Shown here in pieces: positions 45,769 through 53,431 of a stretch of DNA of 64,000 nucleotides. Position numbers and translations under genes: made by a program. The notes below the pieces were generated by a model. The model saw nothing but the letters and a program-made list of their open reading frames with translations, made no database searches and was not told the origin of the DNA. Source of the stretch: RCIO01 sp040880025 (lineage in GTDB: Bacteria > Pseudomonadota > Alphaproteobacteria > Rhizobiales > Rhizobiaceae); the NCBI GenBank assembly GCA_040880025.1, contig JBBDJD010000001.1, positions 1-64,000 of the forward strand, given 5' to 3'. The first letter of the stretch is position 1. Each line of letters opens with the position of its first letter.

Positions 45769-46487
45769 TGTTTGGCGAAGAGCCAAATCGGCCATGGCAT
45801 CAGACGGCGATATCCGGGGCGCAGCATCCACGTATACCCTGCCGGGTATGCCGCTTCGGCGCCGCCCGGCCATTCGCCGCGCTGGACGGCCTCGAATACT
45901 GGTGCTGCGACATATGCGAAGCTGTTTTCCTGGACGCCGCCGCACTGCCGCCGCCGGAGAAGGAATTCGCCCACTACATGCTTCACGAGAACGATCCGTC
46001 CGATCCGCGCTATCGCCACTTTCTTTCGCGACTGGGCGACCCGCTGGCTGCCCGCCTGCGGCCGGGCAGTCATGGTCTCGACTATGGCTGCGGTCCCGGT
46101 CCGACCCTTGCAGTGATGCTGCGCGAACAGGGACACGCGGTGCGCACTTACGACCCGTTCTTCGAGCCCGACTTAGCCGCCCTCGAATCAAGCTACGACT
46201 TCATCATATGCAGCGAAGTGGCGGAGCATTTCCATCAGCCGGCCGCCGAATTCGAGCGGCTTAACGGCCTGCTTCGTCCGGGCGGCTGGCTTGGCGTTTT
46301 GACCTGTTTCCGCACCGGTGATCATCTCTTTGCCAACTGGCACTATCGGCGCGATCCCACCCATGTCGTCTTTTACCGACCGCAGACCTTTCGTTGTCTG
46401 GCCGACCGCTTCGGCTGGGATTGCGAGATTCCACGCAAGGATGTGGCGCTCCTGCAAAAGCCGGCCACCAGACAGCCCGCACGATGA
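45768..46487 (+). CDS. Class I SAM methyltransferase with N-terminal Cys4 motif
   Basis: A 239-residue protein. An N-terminal CRVC ... CCDIC pair (residues ~24-55) could bind zinc. The methyltransferase core follows: GLDYGCGPGPTLAVMLREQG (motif I), TYDPFFEP, and DFIICSEVAEHFHQPAAEF. The substrate is unknown. It overlaps the Hen1-like gene by 4 bases (ATGA), so the two are coupled. Confidence 0.82.
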   Translation: MFGEEPNRPWHQTAISGAQHPRIPCRVCRFGAARPFAALDGLEYWCCDICEAVFLDAAALPPPEKEFAHYMLHENDPSDPRYRHFLSRLGDPLAARLRPGSHGLDYGCGPGPTLAVMLREQGHAVRTYDPFFEPDLAALESSYDFIICSEVAEHFHQPAAEFERLNGLLRPGGWLGVLTCFRTGDHLFANWHYRRDPTHVVFYRPQTFRCLADRFGWDCEIPRKDVALLQKPATRQPAR

Positions 46488-47110
46488 CAAGCTGGCTGCA
46501 TGAACAGAGGCTCGACGCAGTTGAGCAGGTGATGCAGGCGAAGAAGGTGCGGACCGTGCTCGACCTCGGCTGCGGTGATGGAGACCTCGTTGCTCGAATG
46601 GCGCGGGAACCGCGCATCAAGCGGATCGTCGGGATCGATAAATGCGACGATGCGCTTGGGCGCCTGCGCAAGAGGCTGCGGCCCATTAGTGGATCGATGC
46701 CCGCTCGGATCGAGCTGTTTCACGCCAGCCTGACCGATCATTCGCTTCGTCTAGCGGGTTTCGAATGCGCATTGCTCATCGAAACGATCGAACATATCGA
46801 TCCGGAAAGACTCTGGTCGGTCGAACGAAGCGTCTTTTCGCAAATGCGCCCGCGCATGGTGATCATCACCACGCCGAACGCGGAGTTCAACCGGCTGCTC
46901 GGGGTGCCGTCGCACTGTTTTCGCCATCCCGACCACCGTTTCGAATGGGATAGGGCGCGGTTCCGTCGCTGGGCCGGAGGGGTTGCCCGACGCCACGCCT
47001 ATGCCGTTTTCTGCCGCGAAATCGCCGGCAGCCATCCCACCCTGGGCGGCGCGAGCCAGATGGCGGTGTTCACGGACCACGCCTTCGTTTCAGATGCTTT
47101 TGCCGCCTGA
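46484..47110 (+). CDS. Hen1-like RNA 2'-O-methyltransferase domain
   Basis: A 208-residue methyltransferase: VRTVLDLGCGDGDLVARMA (SAM motif), then LLIETIEHIDPERLW, the metal-binding E-x-x-E-H of Hen1, VIITTPNAEFN, and FRHPDHRFEWDRARFRRWA, the Hen1 signature with a further His ligand. Hen1 methylates the 3'-terminal ribose of RNA; the bacterial form normally partners with Pnkp to protect repaired RNA. Here only the methyltransferase domain is present and no Pnkp is in the window. Confidence 0.85.
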   Translation: MTSWLHEQRLDAVEQVMQAKKVRTVLDLGCGDGDLVARMAREPRIKRIVGIDKCDDALGRLRKRLRPISGSMPARIELFHASLTDHSLRLAGFECALLIETIEHIDPERLWSVERSVFSQMRPRMVIITTPNAEFNRLLGVPSHCFRHPDHRFEWDRARFRRWAGGVARRHAYAVFCREIAGSHPTLGGASQMAVFTDHAFVSDAFAA

Positions 47111-47144
47111 CAATGTAATCCATTCACAAGTTCGAAGAGGCACG

Positions 47145-49244
47145 ATGAACCCTGCCGAACGCGAAGAGCAGAGACGCCTGCAATCCTGCCTTGAAAGCAT
47201 AGCGCGCAATCTGCAGCTGATCGGTGCGCGCCTTAGCGCCAGCGCCAGAGACATTCAGGAAACCACGACCTATATGTGGGAGGCGCGGCGGGACCTTGAT
47301 CATATCGACAAGGTCGCCATGCGTCAGGCGATCGAGCAGAAGTCCTCGTCGGCTGAAGTGATGCGCGCGCAGCAGAAGGAGCTGCGCAAGCTGCGGGATT
47401 CACCCTATTTCGGGCGGCTAGATTTTCGGCGCGGGCGGGGAAAAGGCGCAGCTGCGCAACCGATCTATGTCGGTGTTCACGGCTTTCGCGATGAGGACTC
47501 CGGCGAGACGCTCGTACATGATTGGCGAGCGCCGGTCTCGTCCATGTTCTACGATCACGAAATCGGCCCAGCCAGTTACGAGGCTCCGTCGGGAGAGATC
47601 AGCGGCCGCGTCGAACTGAAGCGGCAGTTCCGCATTCGAGACGGCCAGATGGAGCTGATGCTGGAATCGGGCGTAAACATCATCGACGACGTGCTCCAGG
47701 ATGAACTGAGCCGTTCATCCGATGAGGGCATGAAGAATATCGTCGCGACGATCCAGCGCGACCAGAACGCCATCATCCGCGACGGCGACGCCCATACGCT
47801 GATCATCCAGGGAGTAGCCGGGTCGGGAAAGACGTCGATCGCGCTGCACCGCATTGCGTTCCTCCTCTACCGTTTCAAGGACACCCTGAGCTCGGACGAC
47901 ATCCTGATCATCTCGCCCAACCGCGTCTTTGCCGACTATATCGGTAATGTGCTGCCCGAACTGGGCGAGGAACAGGTCCGGGAAATCGGCATGGAGCGAC
48001 TTGCCGACGATCTGCTGCAGGGCAAGTTCCGCTTCGAGACCTTCTTCGAACAAACCGCACGGCTGCTGGAAAAGGACGATCCGGCGCTAAGGGAGCGTAT
48101 CACCGTCAAGGCCTCGCTCGACTTCCTCCAGATGATCGATGCCTATGCCGATCATCTGGAGGAAGAGTCGTTCCAGGCGGTCGAATGGCGCGCCGGACCG
48201 GGGCGGATTGTTCCCGACTGGCATTTCAGGGAAAGCTGGCGGAAATACCGGCGCCTCCCGACGACGCAGCGCATCGCCGAGGTCGTCAGCGCGACGGAAC
48301 ACAAGATTTTCCTTTTCTACAAATATGAACTCCATACCCGGCAGCGCCAGGAACTGCGCGAACTGGTCAGGGGCATGGTCCGCCGCAGGACCCTTCGCGC
48401 GGCCTACAAGGGATTGTTTGAGTGGATTGAAAAGCCCGAACTCTTCAAGCCGGTTGGCGGCAAGCTCGAATATTCCGACGTGTTTCCGCAAGTCTACCTC
48501 AAGATGCGGCTCGATGGCATCGACAACCCCTATCACGACGTCAAGCACCTCCTGGTCGATGAGATGCAGGACTACACGCCCGTTCAATATGCCGTGCTGG
48601 GAAAGCTCTTCCCGTGCCGCAAGACGATCCTAGGCGACGCCTTGCAGTCGGTGAACCCCTACGGCGGCGCCAACGCAAACCAGATCCAGCGTGTCCTTCG
48701 CGCCTCCGCGCCGGTGAAGCTCACCAAGAGCTATCGTTCGAGCTGGGAGATCATGCAGTTCGCGCTCGGCATCTCGCCGAACGAAGAACTCGAACCGATG
48801 AAACGTCCTGGCGAAAAGCCGCGCATCATCGTCTGCGAACGACAAGGCGAGCTAATCGAACATATCGCCGCCGAGGTCAGGGACTTCGAGACGTCGGACC
48901 ATCGCAGCCTCGCTATTATCGCCAAGACCCAGAAAGACGCCGGGAAATTGCATCGGAAGCTTGAACAAACCGGGTTGGAAACGCGCCTTCTCGACACAGA
49001 AAGCGAGGCGTATTCGACGGACGTGATCATCTGCACGGCGCACATGGCGAAGGGTCTGGAGTTCGACCGGGTGATCGTCGCGGACGCCGATGCCGCGACC
49101 TACAGCACGGACATGGATCGCAATCTGCTTTATGTCGCCTGCACGCGGGCCATGCACCGCCTTACGGTGATCGCCGTTGGCGAGCCCTCTCCGCTGCTTG
49201 CGCGTACACGCGCCGACAAGGAACCGCTGCACGCGGTTTCCTGA
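47145..49244 (+). CDS. HelD-like superfamily I helicase / RNA polymerase recycling factor
   Basis: A 699-residue UvrD-family protein of the HelD group. Its start (MNPAEREEQRRLQSCLES, a long coiled coil) and DWRAPVSSMFYDHEIGPA are typical of HelD. Walker A IIQGVAGSGKTSIALHRIA, LLVDEMQDYTPVQYAVLGKL, SYRSSWEIMQFA and AHMAKGLEFDRVIVAD follow, then LLYVACTRAMHRL. HelD frees stalled RNA polymerase from DNA. ATG 47145 follows GAAGAGG; the extra 54 residues upstream overlap the Hen1 gene and are not real. Confidence 0.9.
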   Translation: MNPAEREEQRRLQSCLESIARNLQLIGARLSASARDIQETTTYMWEARRDLDHIDKVAMRQAIEQKSSSAEVMRAQQKELRKLRDSPYFGRLDFRRGRGKGAAAQPIYVGVHGFRDEDSGETLVHDWRAPVSSMFYDHEIGPASYEAPSGEISGRVELKRQFRIRDGQMELMLESGVNIIDDVLQDELSRSSDEGMKNIVATIQRDQNAIIRDGDAHTLIIQGVAGSGKTSIALHRIAFLLYRFKDTLSSDDILIISPNRVFADYIGNVLPELGEEQVREIGMERLADDLLQGKFRFETFFEQTARLLEKDDPALRERITVKASLDFLQMIDAYADHLEEESFQAVEWRAGPGRIVPDWHFRESWRKYRRLPTTQRIAEVVSATEHKIFLFYKYELHTRQRQELRELVRGMVRRRTLRAAYKGLFEWIEKPELFKPVGGKLEYSDVFPQVYLKMRLDGIDNPYHDVKHLLVDEMQDYTPVQYAVLGKLFPCRKTILGDALQSVNPYGGANANQIQRVLRASAPVKLTKSYRSSWEIMQFALGISPNEELEPMKRPGEKPRIIVCERQGELIEHIAAEVRDFETSDHRSLAIIAKTQKDAGKLHRKLEQTGLETRLLDTESEAYSTDVIICTAHMAKGLEFDRVIVADADAATYSTDMDRNLLYVACTRAMHRLTVIAVGEPSPLLARTRADKEPLHAVS

Positions 49245-49380
49245 TCATCGAAGTATCTCACCGCCTGGCGTTGGTCGGTAACACATTGTAAACGCAATCG
49301 ACTTATAAAAAGGTTTGCAACGAAATTCGTCTCCATTGCTGACCACGGATGTACTGGCAGGATGTTGAGGCGCTAGGGGA

Positions 49381-49407
49381 AGGTCGGGTTTGAACCCGGC
49401 CTTTTTC
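49381..49407 (+). terminator. Rho-independent terminator after the HelD gene
   Basis: Stem GGTCGGGTT / AACCCGGCC with one G-T pair and a 2-base gap, followed by TTTTTCG. It lies 137 bases past the stop codon. Confidence 0.75.
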
Positions 49408-49575
49408 GTTTGGGCTCACCGTCCCTGCGGTGCTATTTGCGCTCACTCTCTGACACCATATCGACCATTCGGGTGGGTGCCAACAATGTCAGCTTTTCGG
49501 AAACGGCGGAGCTGCTCCCAACGGCCGACATTGAGCGCGAAGCCGCCGATCAGAACAACGATAGACCTGTTCGGA

Positions 49576-50865
49576 TCACGAACGATCCATTAGCGGAACG
49601 ATATCGCCCTCTGTGGGCTGTTCACCCATCGCAGCAGCGATCGACGCGCCGATCGAGTCCGCCGCCCGTCTTAGCGGATCGCTGTCCAGATGCGCATAGC
49701 GTGCAGTGGTTTGTGGCTGCGCATGTCCGAGCAGCTTGCCGATGATCGGCAGGCCAAGTCCACCACCGGCTCCGAATGCTGCGAAATTGTGCCTGAGATC
49801 GTGAATACGAACATCCTCAATGCCAGCCTGGCGCCTGACCATCGTCCACGGGCGCTTCAGATCGGAACGAGGGCGCTCGTCCGGTGTGCCGGCGCTTTCG
49901 CTTGCAATGACATAGATCCCAACGCGGGTGACGTTGCTCAGGACGGCGAGGGCAGGGGCATTGAGCACGATCACTTTCTGCCCTGTCTTTGAATCGGGAA
50001 GGCGCAACAGGCCGCGGTTGAAGTCGACGTGCTCCCATTTCAGCGTGAGGATTTCGCCCACGCGTGCGCCGGTGAAGATGAGAAGGCGCAGCGCTGCGGC
50101 AGCGTGCTCGCCGATCTTGGTGGCCCGTTCGGCCTTGGGGACATGCTTGGTCTTGCCGGATGGATTGATTCGCCAAGGAATGCCGGATGTTTCTGCGAGT
50201 CTGATGGCTGCACCAAGGCGTTCTAGCTCCTCGACCGACAGGTATCTTTCCCGACCCGCCTCCCTGAATCGCTCAACACCCCTTGCAGGGTTGTACCCCT
50301 CCGGCACGAGCCCATGTCTTGCTCCGAAGCCGTACATTGAGCCGACGATCGCCAGCATGCGATTTGCCTGAAACGGCGTGTCCCTGTGGGCGAGATGCAA
50401 CCTTGCTAGGTCGGCTCGGGCCACATCCTTAGCCTTTGCCTTGCCCAGCTTCGGCAGAACCAGTCGGCGCAGCAGCTCCTCATAGTTCTTGTGTGTTTTG
50501 GGTTTGCGTTTGGCCCCGACGTGATCGTCCAGAAACGCTTGAGCCAGTTCGGTCACCGATACAGCCTCGCGTTGCCGAGCCTTCTCGGTTTGGGGATCGA
50601 TGCCCGTCTTGACCAGCGATCTCAACTGGTCCGCCCTCTTACGCGCCGCTTCGGGTGTATAGTCCCCGAGCCGACCAATCGTCATGCGTTTCTTCGCGAC
50701 GCGTCGCCCGCCTTCGCCAGGCCGATACTCGAACACCCACGATTTTGCGCCAGTCGGGTATACCCGCAGACCAAAGCCAGGAACGATACGGTCAAAGACC
50801 GTGTAGCGCTGTTCCTTCGGAGCGCTCGCATCCACCGTGCGTTTCGTGATCTTGATCGTATCCAT
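49576..50865 (-). CDS. int: P4-type tyrosine integrase of the island
   Basis: A 429-residue integrase. It has an N-terminal DUF4102 domain (IKITKRTVDASAPKEQRYTV, VPGFGLRVYPTG, SWVFEYR), a core-binding domain and a catalytic domain with Arg in FTGARVGEILTLKWEH, HDLRHNFAAFG, LLGHAQPQTTARYAHL and its Tyr. ATG 50865 follows GGAAGGG. It lies next to the right att core and is the likely integrase of the island. It is on the side away from the tRNA gene, less usual but compatible with attP layout. Confidence 0.95.
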   Translation of the reverse strand: MDTIKITKRTVDASAPKEQRYTVFDRIVPGFGLRVYPTGAKSWVFEYRPGEGGRRVAKKRMTIGRLGDYTPEAARKRADQLRSLVKTGIDPQTEKARQREAVSVTELAQAFLDDHVGAKRKPKTHKNYEELLRRLVLPKLGKAKAKDVARADLARLHLAHRDTPFQANRMLAIVGSMYGFGARHGLVPEGYNPARGVERFREAGRERYLSVEELERLGAAIRLAETSGIPWRINPSGKTKHVPKAERATKIGEHAAAALRLLIFTGARVGEILTLKWEHVDFNRGLLRLPDSKTGQKVIVLNAPALAVLSNVTRVGIYVIASESAGTPDERPRSDLKRPWTMVRRQAGIEDVRIHDLRHNFAAFGAGGGLGLPIIGKLLGHAQPQTTARYAHLDSDPLRRAADSIGASIAAAMGEQPTEGDIVPLMDRS

Positions 50866-50882
50866 GGCCCTTCCGCACTTTT

Positions 50883-50904
50883 GGGTCGCCACCGGGTCGC
50901 CACC
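50883..50904 (+). repeat. Tandem GGGTCGCCACC repeats (possible arm sites)
   Basis: Two abutting copies of an 11-base word (50883-50893 and 50894-50904) lie upstream of the integrase start and 118 bases from the right core. A third, GGGTCGCCAC, is near the left core at 25808. Confidence 0.5.
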
Positions 50905-51021
50905 GAAACCGGCAACTCGCAGCAACGTCAACAAACATAATGCACGGAATACGGCATATTTTCAATGCATTGGGCTAACAGCGGGAACCACCAAGAAACC
51001 TGAGATCGGCGATTTCCACAA

Positions 51022-51071
51022 ACTTTTAATCAGTAGGTCCAGGGTTCGAGCCCCTGCGCGCTCACCAATGA
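51022..51071 (+). repeat. Right attachment core of the island
   Basis: Exact 50-base copy of 25706-25755 (tRNA-Lys 3' part, CCA and aatga). The 5' half of the tRNA is absent, so this is only the core, not a gene. Confidence 0.92.
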
Positions 51072-51124
51072 TTTCAATAGGTTAGAAAAGAACTCGCTAC
51101 TCTTCTAGGCGATTTGAATGCCAC

Positions 51125-51144
51125 TAGGTTACGCTGTAGGTTAC
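51125..51144 (-). repeat. Paired TAGGTTAC repeats, arm-site-like
   Basis: TAGGTTAC at 51125-51132 and 51137-51144, 12 bases apart start to start. They are an inverted image of the pair GTAACCTA at 62081-62088 and 62093-62100 with the same spacing. They stand 53 bases past the right att core. Confidence 0.55.
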
Positions 51145-51208
51145 GGTCCAGCAAATCAGGGGTGGCTGTGAGCATGGGTCAAAAAGCGGACGCAGTCGCG
51201 GAGGCCAA

Positions 51209-53341
51209 TCACTCGGTGAGCCGCTGGCGCAACAGTCTGTCCACGCACCAGGCCGAAAATAACGTCGCGAGAAATATGCCTGCGAACACTGCGAGATCAA
51301 ACCAAGGTGGAGTTGTCGCGCCGCGCGTCATGAGATCGGTCACCGGGTTGACCAGGGCGTCCGCGGACAGCAGCCCCAGAGCAATGCCGGCAGCGGCCCG
51401 CGCGGCATTGAAGACGCGCAGTTCTTCGGCCGCGCGACTCGACTGTTCCAGCGACTGTACTTCGCTGGCCAGCCGATCAAGTCGGGTGTCGATATTCCAG
51501 CGACGCGACAATGCGTTCTTCAATGATTGAAGCCCGGACTCGTCGCTGGTCAAGGGGACATCGAGCGAAGCGCGCAGGTGAACGAGTTCGGCGCCGTAGA
51601 GCGTGCACCGTCGTTGGTGAGCAGCTACATCTTTGGTAGTCGTTCGGCTTTGCAGGCCCTCTACAACCTCGCTCGCAAGGAGCTGAACCTTTTGCTGGAT
51701 CGCATCCAGACTGTGCGCAAGTTCTGCCTGTCGCTGGACGATAGTCTCTGCCGACGTTGTCAACGAGCGTCCCGGCCGGCCGCTGTCGACCAGGAACACC
51801 CCGCCGTCGGATAGGACCGCCAACCCATTGCCGAATGTCACCACCTCGAAATCTTCAGTGTCCGGCGCATCGAGGAGAGCCCTTTCAGGAGAGATGGAGA
51901 GCGTTCGGGCGGCCATTGCGCGAAAAAATGTCGGAGGCAACGCGGGAATGGCATTCGCCGGATTCGGGAGTGGTTCGTCGGACGGCCACCTGGCGGCCAA
52001 AAGCTGCTTGGTGCCGATAATTGATTCCGACTGTCCCTTGATAAATGTCTCGGTGCGGATGGTGCGGGAGGGCACATCGAGCAGAGATATCTTGTCGGCC
52101 TTGCGCCCGTCATCGGTCTCCGTAAGGGTAAAGACGCTCTGGTGCGCAAGTGGATCGCAGGTTCGAAACAAGGCATCCCGAACGTGTTCGCCGGTCAGCC
52201 GGCTACCGATTGCGCTCACATCCCTTTTGAGCTCACCGCTATCCCGCGGCTGCCGGGCGGGCGAGGCTACGAGCGTATGGTCGTCCGTGATGTACCACGG
52301 TTCATGGTACACCCGACCTATGGCGTCGATCGAACGAAGCGATCGGCTATTATGTCCGACCTTCGGACGTTCTTCACCTGCCGCTTCCCAGGCGTCGCAT
52401 TCAAGGCGCTCGAGTTCGGTCCAGAGGTCCAGCAAATGAATTCCCGCGTTCTCGTCGACGGAGATTGTCATCCAGTAGGCGGGGTCGGTTTCAATGAGAG
52501 ACGGTCTTTCGACCAGAATGACGTTGTACCCTTCACCAAGAGGCGCGCTGACGCGATCGTTGCGAGCAAAAACCTTCATTGCGCCCGCAAATTCTGCTTC
52601 CTTGGTCAACAGCACATCGACAAGCCGACGATGCGACGACCCCTGCAACGGCAGACTGAGTTGATAGACATCGCCCGTCGAGAGCTTGCGCTGGTAGCGC
52701 TTCTGCTCCTCGAGGAGGGCGACCCTCGCGGCTCGCAACCAACGACCCGTAGCACTGTCGGGTATGTTGCCCGGATCGTAGCCCGCGCGCATTGCTTCGG
52801 CAGCAAACGCTACCACTGCCTTCCAGGCGTCGATCAGCTCCACGCGTTTCGTGCGCGCAGGAGAAGAACCCTTCCCGGAATCGAACTGCGTGTGGGACAA
52901 TGCAGAGGCAAGTGCTGGCCACGAACATTCGGGGTCGGCGGCATTTCCCGTCCGCTCCCATTCGGTGATCGGCCCGAGCCATTGTTCCCACACGGACTGC
53001 GGAACAGCGACGCCTGACTGTCCTGCTGCGAAGAACAGCATACTGATCACACTGTCCGGGCTGGCGTCGTCGGCGCGGATCGCGAACTTCCGGGTGAACT
53101 CGTCGAAGCCGTTGACCGCCGGAATAGGCGAAAGCAGCGGCAAGTCCAAATTCCGCACGAGTTCCAGCACGCTGGGCCGAGGTTCGCCCAGAAGGTTGTC
53201 AGAGCCCTTTTTGGTCAATTGTATCCCGACAGTTCCCTCGGGCAGAGGCGTGTCAATTGCCAGCACGAACCCATTGCCCGTGTCGAAAAGTGAGACGACA
53301 TCGGTTTTCGCCACGACAGTGAGAAAGTCATCCCAGTTCAA
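51209..53341 (-). CDS. Large membrane-anchored hypothetical protein beside the STAND locus
   Basis: A 710-residue protein with no recognised catalytic motif. The N-terminal two thirds are soluble. Residues ~560-650 form heptad-rich helices (AELAHSLDAIQQKVQLLASE, RLDRLASEVQSLEQSS). Two TM helices follow near the end (RAAAGIALGLLSADALV and FDLAVFAGIFLATLFSAW), with a short basic tail. It lies 90 bases after the STAND gene on the same strand, so a common transcript and a membrane effector or sensor role are possible but unproven. Confidence 0.7.
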   Translation of the reverse strand: MNWDDFLTVVAKTDVVSLFDTGNGFVLAIDTPLPEGTVGIQLTKKGSDNLLGEPRPSVLELVRNLDLPLLSPIPAVNGFDEFTRKFAIRADDASPDSVISMLFFAAGQSGVAVPQSVWEQWLGPITEWERTGNAADPECSWPALASALSHTQFDSGKGSSPARTKRVELIDAWKAVVAFAAEAMRAGYDPGNIPDSATGRWLRAARVALLEEQKRYQRKLSTGDVYQLSLPLQGSSHRRLVDVLLTKEAEFAGAMKVFARNDRVSAPLGEGYNVILVERPSLIETDPAYWMTISVDENAGIHLLDLWTELERLECDAWEAAGEERPKVGHNSRSLRSIDAIGRVYHEPWYITDDHTLVASPARQPRDSGELKRDVSAIGSRLTGEHVRDALFRTCDPLAHQSVFTLTETDDGRKADKISLLDVPSRTIRTETFIKGQSESIIGTKQLLAARWPSDEPLPNPANAIPALPPTFFRAMAARTLSISPERALLDAPDTEDFEVVTFGNGLAVLSDGGVFLVDSGRPGRSLTTSAETIVQRQAELAHSLDAIQQKVQLLASEVVEGLQSRTTTKDVAAHQRRCTLYGAELVHLRASLDVPLTSDESGLQSLKNALSRRWNIDTRLDRLASEVQSLEQSSRAAEELRVFNAARAAAGIALGLLSADALVNPVTDLMTRGATTPPWFDLAVFAGIFLATLFSAWCVDRLLRQRLTE

Positions 53342-53431
53342 TACTTGGCGCTCCTTGGTTCGGCCATATATGCTTCCCGGACCATGAGAAGGAAATCGAA
53401 AGTAGGATTCCAGGACCTTTCATGTCTGTTG

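Larger units (their letters stand above)
25706..51071. mobile_element. Integrated genomic island at tRNA-Lys
   Basis: Bounded by 50-bp direct repeats of the tRNA-Lys 3' end. It carries a P4-type integrase next to the right repeat, and GGGTCGCCAC repeats near both ends look like integrase arm sites. Cargo: a type I R-M operon, a second recombinase module, an RF3/macro/RES operon, a Nudix gene, a decayed ADP-ribosylglycohydrolase, small genes, an amidase, methyltransferases and a HelD-like helicase. No conjugation genes are seen, so it would need help to transfer. Confidence 0.88.

Noticed and set aside
51022..51071. Second tRNA-Lys gene
   Set aside because: Only the 3' part of the tRNA is present. 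The D arm and 5' acceptor strand are missing.
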